Part shown: piece after piece, positions 24,076-35,425 of the stretch
Layout: every line of letters starts with the position of its first letter
Numbering within the stretch: position 1 is the first letter of the stretch
Assembly: GCA_963693315.1 (NCBI GenBank)
Contig: OY856186.1
Span: 371,282,850-371,346,849 of the forward strand
Source: Diogma glabrata
Taxonomy: Eukaryota; Arthropoda; Insecta; Diptera; Cylindrotomidae
Reading direction: 5' to 3'
DNA length: 64,000 nt
Translations under genes and position numbers: made by a program
Notes under the pieces: model-generated
Databases searched by the model: none
Told to the model about the DNA's origin: nothing
Seen by the model: only the letters and a program-made list of their open reading frames with translations

Positions 24076-24316
24076 CTAGTATACCAAAGAATGTCGCGCA
24101 TCATTTTTATTACTTTGACACAGTAGCATACAAATAGAAAATATTACGATAATTATGATTAGAATTGTAATCAGCAGCACCAGACCAATATTGGAAGTAA
24201 TTCGACCTGCCAATTTTAGAACACGTTTTTTAATAAGATTAGTTCTCCTAACACCCTTACGACTATTTTTGCACTTAATGTGACTAAATACGACCGAGCC
24301 AGCTTCATAAGACGAA
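24076..24316 (-). CDS. Possible terminal exon of a single-pass membrane protein
   Basis: On the minus strand, an acceptor-like ttaaattttcgctag is followed by a 79-codon open frame ending in TAG (24,076-24,078) and then by AATAAA. The peptide starts SSYEAGSVVFSHIKCKNSRK and has a strongly basic stretch (GVRRTNLIKKRVLK). It then has a hydrophobic segment of about 23 residues (IGLVLLITILIIIIV...), consistent with a membrane span, and a short tail ending NDARHSLVY. Basic-then-hydrophobic-then-short-tail order fits the end of a type I or tail-anchored membrane protein. No family is recognised. An envelope-gene relic of a retroelement is an alternative. Upstream exons were not located. Confidence 0.3.
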
Positions 24317-24319
24317 CTA

Positions 24320-25197
24320 GCGAAAATTTAAATAATGGTTATCATGGCAAAATAAATGTATTTGTTAACTGTCGCTTATTAAAAAAAATTGATTCAGTGT
24401 CGAGGCTTGATTTCAGTCCTAAATCAAAAAAATAATGAATGAACGTGGAGATTATTTTGAGATATAAATTCTCTCAGCGCTATAATATCTTTATTTTTTT
24501 AATTATTCCCAATCTCGCATTTCATCAAATCAATTAAAAAACTAAATCTCGGCGCATAGGTTAGATTTTCAAAAAACTAAATAAATGCCAAGATTTTTTC
24601 GTGGAGCTATGACAGTTGTCGCTATACCACGTAAAGATTATACAAGGTCTTTCAAAAAGTGACATAAACTCAAAAATAACAATCAACAACGAATTCGATT
24701 CAAAGTTACAGAAAGATTCGATTGACATAAAATAAGGATAAAATCACCGGAATATTTTTTACTCAGCACCAGATGAAACAGACTCGTAAGAACAGTACTA
24801 TCATCGAATTATTCAAAAGTTCAAAGATGGAATGAAAATGGTACGAAAACCACCACCAATGAATTCTGATATGGCCAGGAAATTATGAACTCTAATATGG
24901 GTTCATCAGCTCCGAGCCCTTATCTGGCCAAGAAATGATGAACCCAAATATGGCACCAGCAAAACTTCACGCTAGAGCTACCTGAGTAGTTCTATGAAAA
25001 GAGCCTAAACATTAGTGACATCAGCAAATCCAATTATCTGTTCGGAACGGATCGTTCATTTACACTGGCCGATTTAAAAACGTCAGTCATCGTTTAATCG
25101 ATCATTTGCAAAAAAACGTTAATATTTAAGTCAAAATGAAAATAAAAGGACCAAGCTTATAAGTCAAGAACCTTCTGAATAAAAATGTGTTCTAGAA
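24320..25197. other. Spacer, nothing firmly recognised
   Basis: Near 24,865-24,960 a gatatggccaggaaat/tctggccaagaaatg phrase repeats imperfectly. Between 24,640 and 24,680 a caaggtctttcaaaaagtga phrase is loosely mariner-end-like, but no partner end was found. Confidence 0.35.
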
Positions 25198-26990
25198 CAG
25201 CGTTTCCCAACCATTGGTCCGCGGAGCATTAGTGGTCCGTAGAAAAAGTTAAGTGGTCGGCGAATTTTTTGTAATAAATACGAATTGTAATAAATACAAA
25301 TTTTATTTTATTCGAGCGCTTTTTTCAGCTGAACACTATTTCACACATTAAAAAACTTTTCTACGATGTCATATACAAATTCTATTTCCAAGCAGACTTA
25401 ATCCTTTGTGAAAATGTGTTTTTCCACTTGCGTAAAATCATTTTCACTAAATAATAAATTCTTATTGCTATGATATTTCCATGTAATTTTATAAAGTTTT
25501 TAAATCAAAACAACCATGTGTTCCATGGTAGAATATGACTTTTGAATGTTATGATGTCAATTTCTAACTTAATAAGGTTGGATCATTCCGAATAATAATC
25601 CATAAGAAGTTTGAACCATTCCGAAAAATAATACAATTTTAATACAAAGTAAAGCATCAAATTTGTAGCAAAAAATAAATGTGTGAGTAGTTAAAAAGAA
25701 AGTTTATCCTTCAGGCAACTAAAATATAGGTTTAATTTTGTTTTTTTACAACAATAATTGTATGCATTATTAGTCTTAATAGAATAAAATAAGCAACTGT
25801 TAATTGCTGCGGAAAACAAGATTAGTATTTTATTGGTGTAATTATATTATACATTTTATTTTTCAAACAAAAGTTTTCAAATTTGCAAGAGAATAAAATT
25901 CATTAAACACAAACCCAATACAACATTTTATCCTTTCGACAGAGTAACATGTATTAATGAATTATTTTAAAATTAATTGATTCATTCATTTTATTGCATT
26001 GTTTTATTTTATTTTATTACCATTAATTCCAAAAACTTAAATAAATTTTTTTCAATTTCGATGCCTATTTATTTGTTTGGTATTTTGAAATGTAAATGAA
26101 ATGACCTACAATGAAAATTTTGAAAATGAAACGGCCTACAACAAAAGGAATCAAATTTTATACTGTAATGAGAATAGCGAATAGAAATACAAAAAAAATA
26201 GGAAAAAAAACTAGATTTTTTCACAATGGAAATTTAATTCAATTTAATCGTAGTAGCCTTTGCATTTTTCAATATTCGGAAGAGGAACATGCTCATTAGT
26301 TTGAAATTAATATTTTTTAAGTAGTCAGAGCGAAAACGTTTTTGTTGTTTTTTTTTAAATCAAATTATTTATAAAATGGAATCAAAAAAATTTTATTTCA
26401 TAGTTCAATACAATCAAATAAATTAATAATTAAATTAATAATTAACCTAATAAATAATAATTAACCGTTGTTTATTTTATTCTATTAAGACTAATAACGG
26501 ACACAATTATGGTTAAAAAAAACTTAGCCTATGTTTATTGCCGAAAAGATAAAACAATTTATTAGATTGTATTGAACTCTGAAATTAATTTTTTGATTAA
26601 ATTTTATAAATAATTTGATTGCATTTTATAAAAAATAGATTTTCGCCCTGATTATATAAAAAACTATACTATAAATCATAGTAGCCTTTGTGTTTTTCAA
26701 TATTCTAGAGAGAAACATGCACATTAGTTTGAATTCAATTAAATTTCCATTGTGGAAATATTAGAAAATTTTGTGATTGTTTTTTGGTTTCTCCATTTCT
26801 CATTAGTATTAGTAGTTGGAACTTTTGTATCTTTCATTGTAGGTCATTTCATTTTCAAAATACTAAACAATAAAATAGGTATATAAATTTAATAAAAATT
26901 ATTTAATTGTGTGGCATTAATGGTAGAAAAAAATTAAATTAAAGTCACTGTTTATTTGTATTCGTTTTACTTGTTTTATCAATGAATTTT
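25198..26990 (+). mobile_element. F1 family cluster starting with a hAT-type terminus
   Basis: Starts with CAGCGTTTCCCAACCATTGG and a ggtccgcgg block, matching the reverse complement of the terminus at 4,901. It proceeds through the same internal blocks (gagcgcttttttc, caagcagacttaatcc, gtaaaatcattttcactaa). From about 25,730 to 26,120 family blocks run in reverse (e.g. gacagagtaacatgtatt). From 26,230 to 26,930 they run forward again, with the gtagcctttg..tttttcaatatt block present twice (about 26,247 and 26,689). It is a rearranged, non-coding copy or several copies nested in each other. Confidence 0.6.
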
Positions 26991-27194
26991 ACAATAATTC
27001 AGAGTTTAAAACGTATATAACTCCTTTACTTCGTTCTTTAAGAGCAGGAGTGAAAATAATAAAATATCGTTCTAAAAATAAATATTTTCTATCAATTAAT
27101 TCAATTTCAACAGATTTATTTTTTTCTACAAAATTGATGCTTTCCAACGAAAAATATAAATAATTTTTGTTCAGTTTTGCAAGTATTGTTATAA

Positions 27195-27643
27195 AAACTA
27201 GGAGGGCCCGGCGTGCTTCGCTACGCTTATAAATAAAGTTTTTGCGTAGACATTTTGTTGACGTAGAAGCAATGATTTCAAAAAGTGGTAATGAGAAATG
27301 CTAGCATATAATTTTTAATTTTTCTTTTTAAATATATGAATGAAAAATAATCAAAACTCTAGCTGATCAGTTCGGATATATGAAAAATTAGCGATCAAAT
27401 AAGTTTTCAAGTAAGCTTATTTGATCACTAACTGTTGATTTGATCGCTAATTTTTCATATATCCGAACTGATCAGCTAGAGTTTTGATTATTTTTCATTC
27501 ATATATTTAAAAAGAAAAATTAAAAATTATATGCTAGCATTTCTCATTACCACTTTTTGAAATCATTGCTTCTACGTCAACAAAATGTCTACGCAAAAAC
27601 TTTATTTATAAGCGTAGCGAAGCACGCCGGGCCCTCCTAGTTT
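27195..27643. repeat. Perfect long palindrome, 206-bp arms
   Basis: Arms 27,195-27,400 and 27,438-27,643 are exact reverse complements over all 206 bp, with a 37-base spacer. Outer ends read AAACTAGGAGGGCCCGGCGT. Inside the spacer, gatcaaataag (27,393-27,403) can alternatively pair with cttatttgatc (27,416-27,426), so two hairpin registers exist. No coding capacity. Either a recent foldback/MITE insertion or an inverted duplication introduced by replication or assembly. Confidence 0.95.
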
Positions 27644-28799
27644 CAATTATTCAGTTATTTTTCTTTTTACTTGCAAAAATATACTTAAGTCGGATGAAAT
27701 TTGTGGCACCTATTCACAAAACATTGACACCAATACCAAAACTACGTGAAAAAGCCTCAAAAATTCAACCGCGCATAACTCCGATTCAGAGTACACAAAA
27801 AATAAAAGCAGAAATAACTTTTTTCCTTTCGTCAATATCAACAAAATATCAAAATTTCAGATTTTTCAAAAATCAAAAATTTAAAAATCAACAAAAAAAT
27901 GTACGTTTTCAAAATAATAGCCCTCCTGTAATAAAAAAACAAAGAAAAATATTACGTCTATCGACCCCTAAATCAATTCATAAACTAAATTCTCTAAACT
28001 TCAAAGGAAATGTATAAACTAACTAAGAGAAAATAAATATAAAAAAAGAAAAAAAAATTTTAAGTTTTAAACCATTATCAAAACTACGTGAAAAAGCCTC
28101 AAAAATTGAACCGCGCATAACGCCGATTCAGAGTACACAAAAAATAAAAGCAGAAACAACTTTTTTCCTTTCGTCAATACCAACAAAATATCAAAATTTC
28201 AGATTTTTTAAAAATCAAAAATTTAAAAATCAACAAAAAAATGTACGTTTTCAAAATAATAGCCCTCCTATAATAAGAAAACAAAGAAAAATATTACGCA
28301 AATATCTTTATATCAATAAACAAAATAATCGAAATAATATCGAAAACCGTCCTTGTTCAAAGACAAAAGACGACTGAAATGAATGATTTAAAAAAGAAAA
28401 TAAATTTTAAAATATCATTCATAAAATCAACATTATTACGCATATTACGCATATAATCTCTTTTATTCCGACGACTCGAAAACCGTCCTTTGTTCAAAGA
28501 CAAAAGACGACTGAAATGAATGAGAAAAAAAAGTTTCGTTTTTGTTGTTCGTTGTTCGCTAATATATAAAAAAGAAAATATAAAAAAATAAAATAAATTT
28601 TTAATTTCGTTTTTATATGTATGTAAACTTATAATGCATATGTATATAAAAAGTTTTCCGTATATAATAACTTTTTTATTTATGATCCGATTTGTGTGAA
28701 TCCGAATCCGATTATAGGTTACACTAATATCAGTTAGCTGTGAAAATTTGAAATGAATCCATCTGCGAATAAAAAAGCCTTAGACTCCACAAAGTTTTG
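27644..28799 (+). repeat. Direct duplication region downstream of the palindrome
   Basis: A 220-bp block at 27,737-27,956 is repeated at 28,079-28,298 (offset 342 bp), both beginning caaaactacgtgaaaaagcc and ending atattacg. A second shorter block (gaaaaccgtcc.ttgttcaaag then acaaaagacgactgaaatga) occurs at about 28,340-28,386 and 28,478-28,524. The 107-codon frame at 27,694-28,017 lies over the first block, is Lys/Gln/Ile-rich and is broken in the second copy. It is not called as a gene. Confidence 0.8.
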
Positions 28800-29589
28800 A
28801 TCTAGCGTATTAATATATAATATAAATTAAAAGGATGACGAAGAGGTACTAATATTATTCTTTTACAAATGGAAGAAAAAAAGAAAAGGAAAATAAAAGT
28901 TAAATAGGAATGAAATCGAAAAAAGTTTACTCTTCGAGGAAGAGCGATATTGAAATTTTAAATATTTTAATTTAGTTTTTAATTTATTAATACTATTTTA
29001 AGGAGTAAAATGAGTGCTCGAATAAATTAAAATTGTACACTCTGAAATAATTCAATTTAAATTAATACTTGTTACTCTGTCGGAAGAATAAAACGTTGTA
29101 TTGGCTTGGCTTCATGTTTAATGAATTTTATTCCCTCGCTCATGTCTTGCTCGCATTGTAAGCTTTTACTCGAAAAATACCATATAGGATTAAAGCCTTA
29201 CACAATAAATTGCTAGTATTTTGAATTAGTAAAAATAATATTTGTTTATTTTTCGTCTATGTTTGGGAATCTAATATTTTTTTATCTTATTCGCTCCGAA
29301 AGAACGAAGTAATATGAAGCGTTTTAAACTCTGTTACGCACACCAAATTTCGTTCTTGTCTTTTTTCAGTTTCTTTGAATTTTATTTCATTCATCCCTGT
29401 TGTTTTAAATTACATTATGTATCTTATTATGTCTCTTAGAAAATTCAAAATTACATTATGTATGTAAGTGTGAGCAAGATATAACCTGCACTTTCACTGA
29501 TCTTTCATGAAATATTTCGTAAGGTCCGCAATAGAATCTTAAAATATTTATTGGTCCGTAACATGATATCAGTTGAGAAACACTGTTCA
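28800..29589 (+). mobile_element. F1 family copy ending in a hAT-type terminus
   Basis: Contains the tgttactctgtcggaag block (about 29,069) and ends with ttggtccgtaac...tcagttgagaaacactg (to about 29,583), whose reverse complement CAGTGTTTCTCAACTG matches the family terminus. It may be the right end of the element that starts at 25,198. The 8 bp before that start (ttctagaa) and the 8 bp after this end (ttcaagac) agree at 6 of 8 positions, the length expected for a hAT duplication. Confidence 0.6.
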
Positions 29590-31090
29590 AGACCGAGTTG
29601 TGAAAATTTGACCATTTTGATTTTTCTGAAACTTGGCATATAAGTAGTATGAAGAAAATAGAAAATACTACTTATTTTAGAATGTTTTAAAGTGCATAAA
29701 AATAACATGCATAAAAATTAAAATTTTGCCAATCCGAAGTAACTTTGAAAGTAAATTGCTCAAGAATGGCTATACCGATTGCGAAAATTGTTTTTGTTTG
29801 ATAGGTGATTAGTTAATCTTTAAAAACAAAATTAATATAACTGTTTTTTAATTAATTTTAAAATTAACATCATAAAAAACTTTTTTAAAGATGGTGTGAA
29901 CGGGTCAAAGATCAATTGAATTTTTTTTTAAACAGTTCTATCTTTACTCTAAAATATATCAAATTTAAAGTTCCACCATCCATAGTTTTCTCCAACAACT
30001 TCACGTTTAGTTGACTACCACTTATCCGAGGTCTATAGAATGTTTTTCTAGTGACACTAATTTTGGGGTGTTATGGGACTTCTGCGGTCATGACATATGA
30101 CAACTACTTGTTGTATGACACCACTATTTGTAAATAATTTACTACTTTTGAATAATGTAAACGATTTTGTTGGGTAGATACTACTAATTTTAAATAATTG
30201 ATTATTTTTAGAAAAGGTTTAGGCATATGTTTATTGTTTTACATAAGTAGTTTTTTTGAGTAATTTCTTGAATACCTCTTGAATCACTCTCGTTTTTTCA
30301 CGTTTCGATTTTTTATTGACTGCCAAAACTGAATTCTTACAAATTGTATATTAAAATCTTTTTTTTAACGCTGATTTTGCGATTTTTTGAATTAGGCTAA
30401 TTTAATAATTAAATTTTATAAAATATACCAAAATAATAAAATCAAATTTGTTAATTTTGCAAATGAATGTTCGTGTAATTTAAATTTGTGTTAATTTAGA
30501 AATATTTGGTATTATTAATTGGGAAGTTGTTGATGAAAAGCTACGTCATTGTTTTTACTACATTCCTCACCCCCACGAAAACAATTATTGTTCATCGTTA
30601 GAAAAATTAACGAAAATAATTAAATAGTTTACAATGAACACAAATTTTACCAAATTATATTTATATTTATTTGCTTATTTAAATTTTATAGGAGTCGACT
30701 TTTATTTAATGTAAATTAAATTTTATTTAATTTTATTTTATTTTAATTTTCATTTTATTTTATGAACGGTAAAAAAACGACCGTCTTGGGTAGCGACACA
30801 AAACTTAATTTTCATTTAATAATCTCACTAGCAGTAACTGCACGAACAAAAGCGAGCACAGCTATTACACAATTTTGGACAAAATCATACGCAATAGTAG
30901 CACGCAACAGAAAAAAATATTTAATTCTCAAAAACTAAATACAAACTAAATGTCAACACTTTCAAGCATTGAAATACATTTTCTTTTTAATCAAAGCAAC
31001 CTATTTTTTAAATGAAATTGGGTGGCTGTCATCGTTAAAAACTTCATAAATTTTTCAAATTTAAATTTGAATAAAAATTACAAAGTCTTT
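29590..31090. other. AT-rich DNA, nothing recognised
   Basis: No gene or repeat family supported. Around 30,660-30,765 the sequence is an almost pure A/T tract with tttattt phrases. Confidence 0.45.
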
Positions 31091-31212
31091 GTGTTTTCGT
31101 TAATATTTGGAATATTCTGATTGTTCTAATTTTGACAGAAACAATTGATTATTGTTCAAAATTAGAACAATTTATTCCGAATATTCTATTACGAATGAAT
31201 TAACGAAAACAC
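31091..31212. mobile_element. MITE-like element with GTGTTTTCGTTAAT ends
   Basis: The 14-bp ends GTGTTTTCGTTAAT are perfect inverted repeats. A second inner inverted pair (ttgttctaattttga and tcaaaattagaacaa) brings most of the 122 bp into one imperfect hairpin. Non-coding. Confidence 0.7.
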
Positions 31213-32559
31213 CCTCTATGTTTACAATTATGTAAGATTTTGCATTACATGCTGAGGATTTTTTGAAGAATAAGTATCTTTTCTACCTTTAAATTCATAT
31301 ACAGAAAAATTTATACCAACAAATATTGTTACCGTTTAAGTAATGTACGTACGTTGAAGGCGTTCGACAGTTAATCATTAAAAAAAACTAGCAGACTATA
31401 ATCTAACTAGTAATGTTAACGACTGATCCGAAAAAACACTCCATCTTAGTTTGTGACGCCTGGATTAAGCTGAATAAACATTCACTGCTATAAACACATA
31501 TTATACATTTTGATGAGTTGCAATCATAATTTATAGGACTAAACGACTCGATCCACCGCGCTCATCAGTTGTCAGAGTTGAATTTTATCACCACAGAAAT
31601 TGAGTCAAACCACAACATGAACAGAAAAGGCTTTGGTTTAAAAAACCAGAGGCACAACTCAACAACTCAATTACGCTGTGCATCGTCGAGACTGCAGTTG
31701 GATTGAGCTCATTTAAAAATATTGAAGGGTGCAGGAGTGCATTTTTACCTTCTGAAATCGATAGTAGTTGCCCTCAATTCAGAGGAGAGGGCAGCACCCT
31801 CAATCTTAGCTTGGAACGTTCCTTGTTGATCCGCACGTTATTTCTTACTCAAAGAAACGAGCTCTCATATATACCGGGCATTCAATACCGGGCATAAAGT
31901 ATGTTGATAAGATTTCGTATTGTAATTTTTTTTAAATAGGAAAAGTAATATACGCCATGGATTTGTTTTTTACTCAGAAAACCGAGCTAATTATAAATTT
32001 AAGCGAAATACTATTACTGTGACACAATGAATTGTTTAATTTTTTACACTTCACCGCAACAATACGATTAATTTAAAAATATAAACATAGCGATTCATAT
32101 AAAAATATAAACATAGCCTATATAACATATGTTAGTCATCCATTTGCATTTAAACATAACAAAAATTGTACACGCAAACTTATTTAGCTAAACTAATTCC
32201 TATCAAGTTCAGTTTTATATTTCAATGTCATAATTTTGTGAACCAATAACATTTTGCGAATAGTTTTAGACATTCTATTCTAGTACCTTAAAAATAAACA
32301 ATTTACTAATAAATGTTAGTACAAATCTCAGATGAAGATGGCGTTTATAATTAAAATATATTTTCAAGGTATAACATTTATTTTTCACGTGCAACAAATA
32401 TTTTCGGATACACAAACTTTTCGAAGAATTTTCGAAGAATGAAAATAATTGTTAAGGGGCATGTGTAACATATGTATGTTTTGGTTATTTTATTTGAGAA
32501 AAAAATTTAATATTTCTCGTGCGTGTGTTATAAAAAAAATGTTTGTATAAAGAAAAAAT
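31213..32559. other. Spacer; GC-richer patch at 31,540-31,900 unexplained
   Basis: The patch 31,540-31,900 is noticeably less AT-rich than its surroundings. It contains a 64-codon plus-strand frame (31,703-31,897) and a tatataccgggcattc..taccgggcat duplicated phrase near its end. It could be a promoter-like or LTR-like region or an exon; nothing decisive was seen. Confidence 0.3.
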
Positions 32560-33057
32560 GCCGTCTTATGCCAGTACTGATAATTCGATATCGGGTTTTG
32601 ATATTCGGTATACCGGTTAAAAACCGTTTATTTTAAGCGATAATGAGGTCGCCATCTGTATGTGAGAACAGGATCTTGATTGTATTATAAGTGTCTCAAA
32701 AAATGATTTTCATACATTTTGCTACCCAATTTTTTTGACAAACATAAAATGGGAAGCATTTTGAATTAGAAACATTTGACACACAAAATCAATTATTTGG
32801 AGAACATGAAATGTATTTTATCATACATTTCATGTTCTCCAAATAATTAATTTTATGTGTAACAAATTTCTAAACAGAAATAAAATACTTGTACTTTTAC
32901 AGAGTGCGAAACAATGTCCTCGTAAAAGTCTTATGTCGAAAACTGCATTAAAACTCTTAACACAGATCGAAGTCTTGATATCTCAGAGTTTTTTTGAGAT
33001 TTCAGCCCGCCATATTTTATTATTGTATTTAATTGGTTTACAATGCCCATCAAAATG
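32560..33057 (+). repeat. R3 family fragment with perfect hairpin
   Basis: Contains R3 phrases (aaaaaccgtttattttaag, gtgtctcaaaaaatgatttt, then aaatacttgtactttta, gatcgaagtcttgatatctc) that recur at 33,780-33,960, 34,800-34,970 and 58,390-58,560. In its middle a perfect hairpin has 25-bp arms (32,791-32,815 and 32,824-32,848) and an 8-base loop. Confidence 0.65.
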
Positions 33058-35425
33058 TTACACAGCCACACAAAAAAAATATCTGAATCTGGGGTCGAGA
33101 CACATGTAGTTCTATGGATTTTGACGCGCTGAATCCGAAATTGGCCCAGCGGGTCTTGGTTCAACCCTATCCTCAAAATAACCTACAAATCACAGATAAA
33201 TTCTCATAATCAATATTAATTATTCAAATAATCTAGAAATTTTATATTGGGGGTTTTTGGGGTCGCTGATTATGAATCTGACATTTATTTTTGAAAAACG
33301 AAATAGCGGCTCCCAAGTGGTAGACGAATTACAGAAAAATGCAAAAAAAAAGTATCCGGATCTGAGGTCGAGATACATTTAGTCGTATGGATTTGAAGCG
33401 CTGAATCCGAATCCGGTGTCAGAATTGGCCCAACGGGTCTTGATTCAAACCTAACCTCAAAATAACTTAAAAATCACAAATACATTCTCAAACTCAATAT
33501 TACTTCGGTCTGAAAGACCTAAGTATTACATTCATGAGCTCAAAGTGAAATTCTTACCCCCACTTTTTTTGACATTTCTCGACGTTTTAGGACCTCCTGA
33601 TTCTAAAAAAGCAAAAAAAAAAAATGTATGTCTGTCTGCCGGCCGGCCGTCATTACCTACGCTGCAGGGAAAACCGCTGGAGGGATTTCAAAAATTTTTT
33701 TTTCTAAAAATAGGTATACTCAAGGGACAGGTCCGAAAGGACGCTGTGTTCGATAACTGTACCGGAAGTGTGTCAAAAAAATCATTATGTGTGTCAAAAA
33801 TAGCAAATTTTCATATTTTTGGCTTAAAAAACGTTCATTTTAAGTGATTACGAGTAGGAACATTAAATTTGGCGAAATCTTGATGGTCGGGATTGGTATG
33901 TGAGATCAAAAACTAGATTATTGCATTATAAGTTTGTCAAAAAAATGTTGTCAAGTGTGTCAAAAGAAAGATTTTTGTTTATTTTTTACCTAATTTTATG
34001 GAAAAAAATTAAAATTAATTTTCTTTGTTTGAAATGAAGTTTTATTATTATTATTGAGAATTATGGCATTATAAGTTTGTCAAAAAAATGTTGTCAAGTG
34101 TGTCAAAAGAAAGGTTTTTATTTATTTTTTACCCAATTTTTTTAGAAAAAAATAAAATTAATAGTTCGTATGACATGATATATTATTATTATTATTGAGA
34201 ATTATAGCATTATAAGTTTGTCAAAAAATGATGTCAAGTGTGTCAAAAATGATTTCATTTATTTTTTTAGCCAATTTTTTGGGAAAAAAAATGTAGCTGT
34301 TTTTATGACGTAAATGTAATTTAAAATGAGATTGGACATGGAAATTTTTGAATTTGTTATAGTTTTTGAAATATTTTTGGAATTTTGAAAAAGTTTGTAT
34401 TTTTGATTTTGTAATAATTTTTACAATATTTTTAGAATTTCGGCAAAAGTTTTAATTTTTGATTTTGTAAGAATTTTTGAAATATTTTTAGAATTTTGAA
34501 AAATTTTTAATTTTGATATTATTATAATTTTTGGAATTTTGAAAAAAGTTTCAATTTATGATTTTGTAATAATTTTTGCAATATTTTTAGAATTTTGGAA
34601 AAAGTTTGTATTTTAAGAATTTTTGAAATATTATTGGAATTTAGAAAATATTTAAATATTTGATTTTATTCTAATATTTGGAATATTTTTGGCATTTTGA
34701 AAAAGTTTGATTTTATTTAATATAACAATATTTTTGGAATTTTGATTATAATTTTCCGGCAACGTATTGATGTTTCGTGTTAGTTTTGTAATAAATTTTT
34801 AAACAGAGATAAAAAATACTTGTACTTTAACAAAGAGTTATGTTTGATGTACATCGCTGCCCAAAACTAAAAACCATGTCCTCATAAAAGTTTTTTGCCG
34901 AAAACTATATCAAAATCCTTAACCCAGACCGAAGTCTTGATATCTCAGAGCTTGAGATTTCAGCCCCTCCATATTTAATTATTCAAATATTCTGGAAATT
35001 TTATATTGGAGGTTTTGGGGATCGCTCATTATGAATCTGACATTTATTTGTGGAAAAAGAAAATGGAGGGTCCAAAATGGTCGACGAATTACAGAAAAAT
35101 ACTTCTTAATCCACGAAAATTGGTGTAAGGAAGTTTTCGGAGTCGCTGATCAATTTGTTTCCACAAATAAACGTCAGATTCATAATCAGTGACCCCAAAA
35201 AACCCCAATTTAAAATTTCCTGATTATTTGAATAATTAATTTGGATTTTGAGAATTTAAATTTTTGAGAATTTATCTGTGATTTTTAGGTTATTTTAAGG
35301 TTAGGGTTGAACCAAGACCCGGTGGGTCAATTGTGACACCGGATTCGGATTCAGCGCGTCAAAATCGATAGGACTACATGTGTCTCGACCCCAGATCCAA
35401 ATGCTTTTTTTTGTGTGGCTGTGAA
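33058..35425. mobile_element. R3 composite element with long inverted ends
   Basis: The left end (cacagccacacaaaaaaaat, then tggggtcgagacacatgtag, gacgcgctgaatccga, ggtcttggttcaaccctatc) is matched in reverse complement by 35,165-35,425, giving inverted ends of about 250 bp with moderate divergence. Both ends start CACAGCCACACAAAAA. The interior holds tacttcggtctgaaagacct (33,490), a ccggccggccgt block and the pseudo-repeat gtttgtcaaaaaaatg..gtcaagtgtgtc three times (33,930, 34,075, 34,218). A roughly 65-bp tandem array occupies 34,340-34,740. No transposase. A CAC start is what CMC-type DNA transposons show; the assignment is inference. Confidence 0.6.
34340..34745 (+). repeat. Degenerate tandem array, about 65-bp period
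   Basis: Repeats of a phrase like tttttgaaatatttttggaa followed by ttttgaaaaagtttgtattt and ttgattttgtaataa, strongly diverged from one another. The same array type is found at 56,270-57,040 and 58,020-58,260. Confidence 0.75.

Noticed and set aside
24640..24680. Mariner-like terminus caaggtctttcaaaaagtga
   Set aside because: No partner end, no TA duplication and no transposase remnant were found.
27694..28017. 107-codon Lys/Gln-rich frame
   Set aside because: It lies on a duplicated block whose second copy has the frame broken; composition mirrors the A-rich DNA.
33545..33847. Frames shared by R3 heads at 33.5, 55.2 and 55.6 kb
   Set aside because: Copies differ by frameshifts and the frames end at different points, so no protein is being maintained.
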